A stretch of DNA of 64,000 nt from Zhengitettix transpicula. Lineage: Eukaryota; Arthropoda; Insecta; Orthoptera; Tetrigidae. The position numbers and the translations under genes are program-made. The first letter of the stretch is position 1. Each line of letters begins with the position of its first letter. Under the pieces are notes generated by a model. That model saw only the letters and a list, made by a program, of their open reading frames with translations, ran no database searches and was not told where the DNA came from. The stretch lies in NCBI GenBank assembly GCA_037074705.1, contig CM073596.1, positions 18,992,501 through 19,056,500 of the forward strand, in the 5' to 3' direction. Shown here one piece after another: positions 11,431 through 24,900 of this stretch.

Positions 11431-12645
11431 TGGTAAAAATTATACTGCTCAATTTTTTTGAAAAAATTTGAAAATTTTGAGACACTGTAAACAAAATTTC
11501 CTCAATCAAATTGATAACATAAATTTTTATAATTATAATCATATTAAATCTTTGAAACAGTCGAAAGTAAATAATTAGCCTCACCAAAGAAAATATTTTC
11601 TTTACGTTTTCGAAAGTTTTATCTTTGAATATGAAATCAGAGTTGTTTGGTATTACAGGAACATGGGTGCCCAATTATTTTGAAGTTGTCTTTGACGGCC
11701 GTAATAAAATATTAGTGTAGAATACTTTTTTAATTTTAATGTCGAATGTACCATGTAAATATCGATGTTGGATGAAAGGCCATTCAATTAAACTTGAAAC
11801 GGAATAATTTAATGAAAATGTTCAACAAATATAAAGGTTACCGCCATTTTCAGTTGTATTGATTGAATTCATTGAAGGTAACTTTATTATGATCAATAGT
11901 TAAACTAGAAATATTTATTTCTAGCAAATATTAATTTCTAACTGAGTAAATACCAAGGATAGTTATTATTGCAACAATGTTATAAGTATTGTAATTGGAA
12001 ATTCCATTTTATTCAATTAAATTAATTATTGAATTAAAAGTGAAATCATGTTTATAGAATGTTAACATTTGGTCCTTCAATTTATTAATTCGTAGAGTAA
12101 TTTTTTAATCGTTGGTTAGAAAAGGTGTTGAACTTTTATGTAATTTCCAGGTTTTAAAATGTATTGTTATTGTATTATTTTATTGAAGTTTGGATTATTG
12201 AATTATTTAGTAAATGTATCATGATCAGTCACAGTGTTGCATTGATGTGTAAACTTAAGTAATAAGTCTTGTTGTTCTGGATGGTGGTACTAACCCTTTG
12301 TAGACTTTATTTGTACATAGAGAAATTGTTTGAATATTCTCTTTCCTACATTACTGGATATTTTTGAACAAATAACTCTTTCTAGGACTAGTAACGTGTA
12401 TATAATAGATTTATATATGTGTCTATTTGCATCCTTTGCAATTTTTTCACATGTAGGAAATGCCAACTCTAGCATTGAGAATTGTTGTTGGTAATGTGTT
12501 GATTTAGTATTGTAATATGTATTTGGATGAATGAAATAACTTTTATTATAGGAAAACAATGTAGATTGCATAAATAAAATTATGAATTTTATAAAGGTAA
12601 TAATTTTTCTGTACAGTTGCATAAGTTGTAAGTTAGCAACTTAAA
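11431..12645. promoter_or_regulatory. Divergent intergenic region between Tekt1 and Bre1
   Basis: About 1.2 kb of AT-rich DNA with no convincing coding frame. It must hold the Bre1 promoter and probably part of that of Tekt1. TTTTTCTGTACAG ending at 12616, just before the Bre1 ATG, looks like a splice acceptor, so Bre1 may have an upstream non-coding exon. I could not place its donor. Confidence 0.45.
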
Positions 12646-14089
12646 ATGGCTAAAAGACCAGCAGAAAATGATTCTGGCAACAGCAATCAACCACCAATTA
12701 AAAAGGTCCAGTTTGAACCTATTCGAATAGGTCCAATCTCAACTCTAGAAGAAATGGACATGAAAGTTTTGCAATTCCAGAACAAGAAATTGGGGCAGGT
12801 GAGAATCTATGATTAATTTGCAGTATTATTTATTCTTAGGTTAAAAATCACAATATTCATATTTTTATCATAGCGACTGGAGCAAAGACATCGAATAGAA
12901 GCTGAATTAAGGCAAAGAATTGAGCAGTTAGAAAAAAGACAAACTCAAGATGATGCTGTGCTAAATGTAGTTAATCGCTATTGGAATCAGCTGAATGAAG
13001 ATATAAGAGTTCTGCTTCAGAGGTTTGATGCTGAAACTGCTGATGAATCTGAGAACAGAAGTAAGCTATAAAATTTAAGATTTCTTCATGAATAATATAG
13101 TTAATTTTGAAATATAGCATTTTTAATTAATTTTAATATGGTATTATGACACTATTCTGAAACAAATGTGTATCAAAATATGGATGTAATTACAATTTCA
13201 ATTACACACACATTTTAATCTTAAATGCAAAATAAACACTTTTCTATTTTCAGATGAAAATGAAGCAACAACTTCATTTTTAATGCAACTTTCAACTTGG
13301 GACAAAGAAGAATTGGATGAAAAGCTAGCAAACAGGGTACAGGTATCCAAACGTGCTGTAGCTAAAGTAATACAAGCATTTGATAGATTGATGCAAAGAA
13401 ATGAGAAGATAACGCTGGCTTTGAAAGGCGAACTAGATGGAGGTTATTGGAATCTTCTCCCATCTTGTGATCAGTGTATGCTTGTTTCTGTTTTGTTTTA
13501 TTTAGTTCCTTTTATTTAATTTACTTGCAGTTATTTAGCTTACATTGTTTTTTTGTTTCTTTACAGTACGTAAATAAGTAATTTATTTTAGTTTTTTTCT
13601 AGGAGTATATATTTTTTACATTTTTGTAGAATACAAATTTATTTCATGTGTTATAATTCAATATCCCTTTGCATTCCTAAATTTGAATTGAATCCCTGTC
13701 TGAAGTTTTTGAATCTTAATTAACTTGATTTGTAAGTGTATTTATATATAAATATCTGAAAATCAGTGTTAAATATCTATATTATCTTCTGGTGCAATTA
13801 AAATTAGATTGCTGTTACTTCCCACAAGTGGTGATACATTGAACTCAACCAGTCAGATTGCTTCAAGTGAAGGGCAACACGAGCAGTGTTGCCGAACATA
13901 GTCTATTCTACTGTTTTCTGTAAGCTGTATACAGAGTCCATTTGTGACCACATATGGGAGGCATCAGCATATTTTAATATTAAAACCCCCAGTGCTATCT
14001 AATTTTGATTGCACTATAGTCCAGGAAGAGAGAGAGAATTTCCAGTTTGTGTTGGATTCCAAAAAGTTTAAAAAATGGTGGAATCCATG

Positions 14090-14160
<71 letters not shown>

Positions 14161-17100
14161 CATAAGTAAAATGTAAATAACACATTTAGACAGGAAAGAG
14201 AGACAGTGATGCCAACTTACCTGAAAACAATAGAAGGTTTAAAATTTTTGATGGCCTGAGCCCCCTTCATCAGGAAAGAAGATCTGAAATGCTTGTCAGC
14301 TGAGTATGAATTGCCCAGCCAGCACACAGTTCAGATCTTTCTTTCTGTTGAAGAGCCCTCAACCAAACTGGACCATCTATTTTTTTCAGGTAAGTCGGCA
14401 TCGCTGTCTCTTATCTGAATGTGTTTTATATATACGCATACAATATTGGTATGGAAAGGAAAGAGAGATAGTTTGTAGCTTACCTGAAAGGAAAGTGTGG
14501 TGTCGCCATAAGGAACTGAAGGCTGTTCTTCAAATTTTCAGAGGCTCTCAGCCTCCTCCTTCAGGAAGGAGTGTTACACCATTCCGTGTACTGGTGGATC
14601 GGTGAAGTCGACTTACCCTGACAAAAGAGGAAAGAAGGTCTGAACTGTGTGCTGGCCAGGCACAAATTGACAAATTCAAATTTAAGGTGCACCAGCCATT
14701 AGACAGAAACATAAAAAATTTGTAATATCTTCACTTCTCAGCCCAACTGGACAAACTGTTGATTTGAGGATATGTCTACTTTGCTGTCTCTCTTTCCTAT
14801 CCAAATGTGCTACATATACACTTGCAAACATAGTGAGTAGTATATACAAGTAAATACAATATGTTGCTCGATTACCAAAATAGTTTTATTTTTCAGAGAT
14901 TTTTTATAATATATTTCTTATATTCATATTCTTACACAATATTTCTATCCTGATACAGAAATATGATAAGATGTTCTGCTTATGAAAAATAAATATTGTA
15001 ATAAATGTGAGCTTACGGTGATTTTTGAATTTGATATTGTAATAAATGTGATCTTATGTTGACTTTTGAATTTGTAATTCATAATAAATTAAATATAACT
15101 TAATTTTTAATGTGTGTTTGTTGTTTTTATTATTGGTAGATGAAGCGCCAAATATGGATGAAACTATTCGCCAAGCAAATATTGAAATACAAGCTGAAAA
15201 TAGAAATCTGCAAGCACTTAACACCTCACTTCATGAGAAGTACCATACCATTTCACTCAAGGTCTGTACCTTTCAAAGTGTTGTTTTGTATTTTATTATT
15301 TCTTTTTCAAAAAGTTAATTACATACTTACAGTGTGACCAATTCCCACTTTGTGAAATCAAGAGACTATTACTGCTTAGGGTATAAAATTCGGATAATGT
15401 AGCTGGCCATACAAATGTTTGAATGTGACCTCATATGTCACAGCACTTTTGTTTTTGTAATGAGTCAGTTTAGCCTTTGGTAAATATTCAACAATAGTGA
15501 ACTAACATTGTAAGTATTGACTTTTTCATTGCCCCTCTTTTTCAGTCAGTATGTCTATGTAATCTTTCACTATGTTTGAAAGAAACGTAACAGCAGCTTT
15601 CTGGAAGTAAACCCTGACAGGAGTTTTAAGAAATGTATGTTCGGAAATATGGTGCATGCCACATCTTAATAAAAATTAATAATTTGATTCACAAATTCCT
15701 CCTAGTTGTTTTCTGTCTTTTAAGAAAATTTATTTTTACTAGTTTGAAACATAACCAGTAATCTTTTTTTTATTGATATAAACTACCTTAAAAAAACTAG
15801 CTTTCTTAAAATCCCTAATTTGGGTTGTCATAAAAATACTGTTCCTTGCCTTTGTTGTGAAATATTAAAAAATTTATTGCCAATGTCTTTAGCAAACTTC
15901 TTCTTTAGATCCAGTTTGATGTCACAGTGGTATAAAATAATGTATTCACCAGACAGTATATTTGTACATTGCTCCTTTTTCCTACCTAATTTCCACATTT
16001 TTGTATAATTGTTTCTCACATATTGTGATTTTGCAACTTCATCACATCCCACAATACTCCATGTATTTCACATTTCTGTTCTCTGTATTAAATTAATTTT
16101 AACAGACATTCTAGAATCTGGTAGCTATCTTTAGTCAAATTAGCTTAAGGTGGAACAGTGGGTATTCTGTTTTCAGAATGTAGCACAACTATCTTCAGGC
16201 TGAAATTCAAAGCTTATATTAAACAATAATCTGTTTTCTTAAACCTAGGTCATGACCAATTCATACAAATTAGTTGTTATTGTTGAAACTTGCAATAATT
16301 TAGGTCTTGATGTTTAATAAGGATGTCATTGTAGGATTGTGAATGGGCTGAATGCCGTTTAACATATTAAATAGAATATTGAGGAAAAGAATGTAACCAC
16401 TTACGCGCTCTCTCAGAACCTTTTAGTTTAATAATACCAGCCCAGGCGCCACTCCATATGCAGAAATAATTTATATTCTCAAAACAATCTATAATTGTCT
16501 TACTAATTCAATTAATTACACAGTCCGTGCTATCCAAGTCGAGAAGCTAATAAACGATTTGCCAGGACTCGTGAGTACTTGAGTTGAACATGAGACTCAC
16601 AAATACCATATTTCAGGGGTCCTGGCTTTGATCAATTATGGGAGGGGGGATTAATTAATAAATACAGATTATAAACATTTAATGTAATTTAATGAACAAA
16701 ATGGGATTGATGTTCTTCACACAGTAAACATGGTGGAAAGGGAGGAGGGAAGTCTTACTGTGCTGTGACGTGTTGTTTCCTGGTGCTGTCTAGGTTCAGG
16801 TGCCTTGTCAGTTATTTGTCCAAATCCTTGACACCAGTCTCACTCCCATAGAAGCAGCTAAAAACATAGGTTCATCAGACTACACGACAATCGACAGTTC
16901 CACCATCCAAAAGCCTCCACCAAATCTCTGACACGTCCATCTGTATTTCCTTTCACACCTACACTCCAACAAGCTGTGTGCATCCCCACACTTAGTGGTC
17001 CTCAAAACCTTCCCACCTCAAGAGGTTTTTTATTTAAAATTATGACCCGCAGTTCTGTGTCCGTTGCATGACCCGTTGTCCATGGTCACTATTGTCTAAA

Positions 17101-19639
17101 GTACTTCCTACCCTTATGGTCAGAAACTGACCTGCTGTCCAGAATTCAGCCAACTTGCCCTCATTTGTTCCAATGACCAGCCAAGCTTACAATTTTATCT
17201 AAAGTAGTATACTAAACACACAAATAATATTAATGGCTATATAGCCGATTCCAGTACAAGGCAGGAAAGTCGTTACAGACTTTTGGTAAGCAAGTTGAAA
17301 CTTATCATAGTGCTGTATATAATTAAGGAAAGGCAGATGTTTTGTTTGAATCTGTGAATAAATTAGGATACATTTACTTCAATGTGATAGAAGACTACAT
17401 TTGAAACTTTTATTAAAAAGAATTATTTTCATAAAAGAAATAAAGGGCCAAAGTACAGATTTGGGAAAATATCACTCTGTAGCATGGAATAAAGAAATGA
17501 AAAACTAAGTTAGTTATATTAAAATTAGTACAATGAGAGAATAAAGGTAATATTTATAATACCTGCTAAAATATTCCACAAGTTTATTCCTATTTCTTTA
17601 TATATGAGACTTGTCACCTGGCAAATGCCTACTTGTAGCATTAAATATACACAATTTTTTAGGGGTTGCTCGATCTCCTTCAGAACTTTCATATTTTAAA
17701 TGTAGGAACTGTAATTTTCTGGTACTGTACTCCTTACTAAATCAAAGTTAGGACAAACAATGTTGTTGTTTCTGAAACCTAGAACGTTAGGCATAAATAA
17801 CATCAGTTTCCGGGAGGGTCCTTTGATTCTCGCCGTACCATAGGTACAGTCAACAACAGGCGTAATTACCTTTCCACCAATTAAGTAATTACAATTAGAA
17901 ATTTTTGCAAATTTGTTCATTAGCATTATTCCAAAATAATGTTGGTTGGGTTTCATTTGATGGTCAACACTTAACCTCTTCACTCCAGAAATATAATCTA
18001 TCTTGAACATAGTTATTAAATAACAGCAGTGCAAGTGATAGTAGTAATAATTTTTTAGTAATTTAGCTGTCTACAGGATGTTATTTTGGATGAATGCACA
18101 TATCATTAAATGTCTTCAGTATGTTGAAGTGTAAGAGAACACTCTAATTAATCAAAGACATTACTTTTTTGACCTGGCCTAGAATGTGTGCAAGTAAATT
18201 GGGTTCCTTAATATGGTGGCTAATTTCTTTAATTTATTCATAATATATAAATTTACAAATTCACTGTCAATGTTATACTTATTCCATTATACTATTAGTG
18301 AATTGACAATACAATTTAAAGGATATTCAGTATTCCTTTATTTAGATGGCTGAACTTCAAGATAGCCTGACAGGAAAAGAAACTGAAGCAGCTGAATTAA
18401 GAAATCAAATTGATGACTTACAGTACGAGTTATTGAAGGTTCAATCTCGAAATGATAAATTGGAAAATCATCTAGCTGAAGCTATTGAAAAACTTAAAAC
18501 ATACCAGCAAATTCATGGGGATGAAAAGGGTATTGTTAAACCAGTTGTAACCACCAGTGTTTCACAGAAGAAGGTTAGTTTTATTGCCAATTAAACATTC
18601 TGACCAAAAATTTAATTTCAATTCGAGTTAAAATCAAAGTAGTGTTTAATTCAAGTAATATATAGATGTTGTACCAGTAGAACATTACTGATTGTCAATC
18701 AGTGTATTTGCCAATAAGTGCTAGTTAAAAAATTGTTTTAAATATATCGCAAACATGTCTTATTTGAATATTTGCTTAGCTTGAAGATCTGCAGAAAGAA
18801 GTTGAGGAACAGAGAGAATTGGCTAACAACAGACTGCAAGAGTTGGACAAATTACATCAACAGCACAGGGATGCTTTGAAGGAAGTTGAACGTCTTAAAA
18901 TGGATGTGAGTATAGATGTTCTATGACAGCTCAGTAATGGATAGTAGGCCTATATATTTATTCATTTCTGCATTAATACTTGTGCAGCCAAAAGACCTGG
19001 TTTATGCCATCTTCAAGAAGTATATTTTACTTGTATTATTAAATTAAATTACACATTTAGATACGAAAAAGAGAGAGCAAAATTGACTTACCTGAAATCA
19101 ACATTTGGTTTCGTCGGGCGGAGTAGTGAAGATATTACAAATTTTCAAGGGCCTGAGCCCTGTCTGCAAAGAAGGTCTGAACTGTGTGCTGGCCAGGCAT
19201 TGACAAATTCAAATTAAGGTGCACCAGCCATTAGACAGCAACAATTGACACCCAACAAAGCTAACAACCTGTCTCCCACTCAAGGACAGGTCACAACAAG
19301 ATATTGGGCGGCACACAGTTCAGACCTCCTCTCCTGAAGAACGAGGTTCAGGCCCTCAAAAATTTGTAAGATCTTCACTCCTCAGCCCGACTTGACCAAC
19401 TGTCGATTTCAGGATAAGTCAACTTTGCTGTTTCTCTTTCCTATCCAAACGTGTTATATATATATAGGAGTGTTACACCATCCTTCCTGAAGAAGGAGGC
19501 TGAGAGCCTCCGAAAATTTGAAGAACAACCTTCAGTTCCATATGGCGACATCACACTTCACTTTCAGGTAAGCCACAACCTATCTCTCTGTCCTTTCCAT
19601 ACCAATATTGCAATTTTTTGACAATGTCAAATCCTTACT

Positions 19640-19689
<50 letters not shown>

Positions 19690-21956
19690 CATATATATAA
19701 TATATATATTTAAGGAAAATGTGATGACTTACCTGAAATCAATAGTTGGTCCAGTCTAACATAGGTGGAAGTTAACATTCTTGATGGCCTGAGCCCCCTT
19801 CATCAGAAAGGAAGACGTTAATTGTGTGCCAGCTGGGCAATATATAATATATGATAATTATATATTATGAATATTTGTAACAATCTGGTTATCTGGCATT
19901 TCTACCACCTGGGCAACCTTTTTGCCACAACAGATGAGATATGGACTATTGTATTAGGTACACTTACTTGTCTGTAATGGGATAGAACTATCAAATGGGG
20001 CAATCCAAAATAATAAACTGCATATCATGTATAAAGCTTTTGTCATTGCAGGCTGCAGCAAGGAATAAATTAGAACACTTCATACTAATTTCAAAAATTT
20101 CTGTTTATATTTATATCGGGTATTTTCTTTGATTTTGACAGATTCGCCAGTTACCAGAATCTGTGATTGTAGAGACAACTGAATACAAGTGTTTACAGTC
20201 ACAATTTTCTGTGTTGTACAATGAATCCATGCAGCTGAAAACCCAATTAGATGATGCAAGACAACAACTACAGAGCAGTAAAAATGCCCATTTGAGACAT
20301 ATTGAAATGATGGAGGTAAATATGTTGTTCTTTTCATGGATCATAAGTTATATTGTTTAAACAAGTTGTTTCATGCACGGATTTTAGTAACAATACTACT
20401 TGTAATCAATTATGTAATATAATAATATTGTATTGAAATTGATTTGAATCAAATCAGTGTTAATATTTATTATTTTCCCATTACTGAAGCTTACGACTCA
20501 TATAACTGAAAATTAATCTGTATGATTTTAATTTGATATTAATTGCACCCTATTATAATACTCAATACAACTCAATTATATATGTAGAAATTTAACAGTT
20601 CTCAATAATTGACATGATTGTGTTAAGTTTTTTAATCAGATTTTCTAAAGACAGGTTTTGTTGTTTTATAGAGCGAAGAGTTGATGGCTCAGAAAAAACT
20701 GCGTACCGAAGTAATACAACTAGAAGATGTTTTGGCTCAATTGCGAAAGGAGTATGAAATGTTACGCATCGAATTTGAACAAAATCTTGCAGCAAATGAA
20801 CAGACAGGACCTATAAATAGAGAGATGAGGCATCTAATTACGTCTTTGCAAAATCACAATCAACAGTTGAAGGGTGAAGTTCATAGGTACAAGCGTAAAT
20901 ACAAAGACGCTAATGCTGAAATACCAAAGGTATGAATATAATTATTATGATTACATTTCCTGTATGTTGAAGTGTTATAATAACCTTTACAAGAAACTTG
21001 GATTAATTGTGCATGAATTCATTCTTCTTATAATTATATAACATTAATGAAATATACACAAACATTCTAATTAGATAAATAAATAGCGAAATTCCAGCCA
21101 AATTAATACCACACAACGTTTCTGCAATCCTTGTTTTCGTCAAGTGATCTAAAATCGCAAGACCTGTATGAACGACACAACAGTCAAACCAGGTGACGAA
21201 CTCAAAAGCAAAGATAAAATAAAAATAAATGCAACTATAACAGAAAAGTTATTTATTTATCTAATTAGTATACTTTTAACACAGCCATTTTATAATACAC
21301 AAACTAAGTCAACCAATTCTAAATTTGTGTTAATTATTGTATATAATTTGAATTTGTGGTTGCTTATTGTTATAAATTATATTTCAGTTGAAAAAAGAAA
21401 TTGAAGACCTATCCTCAAGACTTGGTCAACAAGCTTCTCAAGAAGTTAAAGAAGGTTCTCTATCAGAATCATCTTGCAAAGAGGAGGAACCATCATCTCT
21501 GCAAGGACCTGCTCAAGTTAAAGAGGAACCTGGAAATAATACAACCAAAGAAGGATTTGAAGAGGAACCTGAGGTATTTCTGTTGTCCAGACATGTTCTG
21601 TGGTGTTAAAAATATGACCTTTCTTCCATTGGTAGTAAATATTTTTTATTATTAATGTATGTATATAGAACTTAAATTGTTATTAAAGAACAGAAGGGAA
21701 GCTTACAATGAAGCTCAGCCATATAGACTTGAAATTTGATTTAAACAATCTGGATGGAAAAATCTTGACGGTATTATACTTTAATTCAAATTTTATGGCC
21801 TAAATGTCAGAGCTTCACTGAAAGCTTTCCTTCTGTTCTCTCTAAATTATTTCATTTTCTCTGTAACAATTTTCATTAATGTCCAGTCTTCATTGAGATC
21901 TAAAGTTAGGTTGTGAAGAATTGTGATCCAGTGAATTATTGGTGAAGCTGGGCTCT

Positions 21957-21991
<35 letters not shown>

Positions 21992-24900
21992 GGATGGGAA
22001 AATCTCGAATGTGACCTGCATGGCTCAGTGGTTAGAGCACCCACAGCTTAGTGGAAGACCCGGGCTCGGTTCATGGTCCGGTCAAGATTTTTCTGTCCTG
22101 ATTCTTTGATTAAAATTTTTATTTTAAAAGCTTCTTGTTTTCATCTGCTGATTTTGAGTGAATGTTTTTAATAGTTATTTATTCAACAAGATCATATTTG
22201 TTAACTAATGGTTTCACCTCTAATAACATAGTACATAGTTAATTATTAGAAACTTAAAAATCCATATTTTGTCTAAGTTTCTATAAAAGTGTTGCTTTTG
22301 TTGTGTGTTAGATGCTTGCTTTCGGGATGCAGGGCGAGGAAGCAGACCAAGTAGGAGCTGAAAAGGATCGGCAGCTTACTTCTCCAACAATAAAAAAGGA
22401 GAAAGATATTAAACGTGAAAAGGATGTGAAGAAAGAAGTTAAGGTGGAAAAGGATCATAGGGAACAACATCGCAGTAAAGATGCAAAAGTTGCAGAATCT
22501 GAAATAGTTAGAGATCTTCGAGCTCAATTAAAGTATGTATTAGTTTTATTGACTATATTTAGCTACTGTACTCATAGAATAGTAATTTTTTTCTGTTCCC
22601 AGGTTTGACCTTGTCCTAGACCATCCTTACTCCTACTGTTCTCCATATGTTGATAATGAATATGAAGGATTGAATTTTTTAAGGTGTTTTTATTTTCTTA
22701 CAAAAGAATTTTATTTTAAGTATAGTAAGTGATGGCCAAGCCTAATCACTTCAGTCTACTAGAAGCACAAGGAATGTTTGATTAATGGAATTTTATTACT
22801 CTAATTTTATATTATACTAAAATATTTTGTTCACAATGATATATGCATTTGGTGGTTAAGATAAAACCTGTACATTGCCTTCTTTGGTAGATAATTTGTA
22901 ATATGCATTAAATAAGATTGTGTGTGGCCTTATTTATTTTTAAATATAGGCTGAAATAGGAAGACAGAATTACAAACACATCTAATCTATTATTGTACTC
23001 TTTTTACTCATTCATCCTGTGCACTCTTTTTACCCAAAATTTGATTGAAAACTTAGTCTGCGTACAATATACAAATAATAGTGTGTAGTCTCTGAAAACT
23101 ATGTGGGTGAAATTCTCCCAAGTTTCCAGTATATTTAGAAGGTGTTCTTCCCAGAATAGCCGCAATGATTTGCTTTTAGGTTAATATTGTTCAACCAGAC
23201 TGGGATATGGTATTCAGCTGTTGAGAAAACAAGTCCGTGGTCCACAGAGTTTTTGGATAAGTTTATTGTTTTTTGAGTAAATAAACATCTTATTGGAGAC
23301 TGTTCAAATGGTTTTATTCCTCTATTGGTCATCAACAACAGTCCAATATCATAAATGGTTTCGTTTTCCAGAATAGGGTTGTTGATGCAGAAAATGGAGT
23401 TTTAAGAAATTAATCGTGGTAAAATATTGCTGTTCATTAAGTGAAACATATTTTTCACCTAATATTTCAGTATAAATACATATGAATTTTCATTATGTTC
23501 TCTTTGCAGTACACTGAATTGTTAGGTTTATTTTAATCAATTAAACATTTTCCTTAAAATAAATTGCATTTTCATAGAAAATCCAGTAATCTGTCATTTC
23601 TGTATTCAGTCCCTTTCCTACTACAGAGACTACTGTACTTAGAACATAGTAATTATTTTAAAATAACTTTAAATTAAAATATGTGATGTAATATGTATTT
23701 GGTTTTTAGGAAAGCAGTTAATGATCAGAAAGAAATGAAATTGCTACTTGATATGTACAAAGGTGTGAGTAAAGAACAGAGAGATAAGGTGCAGCTGATG
23801 GCAGCTGAAAAGAAAACACGGGCTGAACTAGATGATTTACGTCAGCAGCTGAAAAAGATTCAGGTGAAAATTCACATTTTATAATTGGCATACTAATGTT
23901 CAGCTGTTTAATCTGATTATCTAAAATTTTATTTTGAACTGAATGATTTCTGCAAAAATTGACATTTTTTCACGTCAGTTAATATCTTATTTTTAAAATA
24001 TAGTTTCGAATGTTGAAATATTTACTCTGTATATTTAAATACATTATTATTTAGATATCAAATATGTTTTTCACACAAGTTTTAATTTCACTTCGCTATA
24101 GTGGATATGGCTTATCGTGGAGCTGGACCTTTTGGCATAGACGTAGCCTAGCCTTGAGTATACTCATAGCTATCAAGTGAAACATCAGCTAACATGCTGA
24201 AATAAAAATTGAAGCATAAATTTGATAAGTAGTTGTAATTTATTTTTCAGTGGGAGAAAATCTGTGGGTATAGCTTCTAAAAGTAAGGGATGAAACCCAG
24301 TTTTTATTTGTAAATCGTCCATTAAAGGTTATACTATTTTATAAACTACCTAATTAGTCGTGTATGCTGCATAACTTTTTTACCCAAAATTCAAATTAAA
24401 AAATTGAGTGTGCTAAATACATGAATTATAGACTATAGACACTGAAAACTATGAGGATTAAATTCTCTTGAGATATTCCAGCTGAGTAAGTTAGTGGAAA
24501 ACGCATTACGTTTTGATAACAATCATTGAAATTACAAGTTTTCATTTAACTTATCTGGCTGGAATCCTGAGAGAATTTCATCTGCTATCTACACTAAGAA
24601 AACATTTGGCCTACAATTTGAAAAATGTGTTTCCCGTACATATTTGGAAAATTCTTCTTAGAATAGCCATAATAGCTTGCTTTTCCTTGTTTGTTGTCAC
24701 TAGGGTGGATTCAATTTCAGTCATTGACCATTATTCCTAGCTCATTAGGATTGATGCTTTGTTAGTCTTGAGTAATTCCTTTTATATTTAGCATTGTCTG
24801 CAAGTAAAATGTATGAATCAAGAATATAAATATTATTTTGGAGGAAAAAATTAAAAATTAACTTTCTAAACTTATTTTTTTCTATAAATAAGATGAAAAA

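Noticed and set aside
12290..12622. 110-codon minus-strand frame in the Tekt1-Bre1 interval
   Set aside because: Low complexity, AT-driven, no domain; overlaps the probable Bre1 promoter.
13944..14185. Ile-Tyr repeat proteins on both strands
   Set aside because: Translation of a (TA)n microsatellite, not genes.
17696..18034. 112-codon minus-strand frame in Bre1 intron 4
   Set aside because: No recognisable family, no promoter or splice context, AT-rich composition like the surrounding intron.
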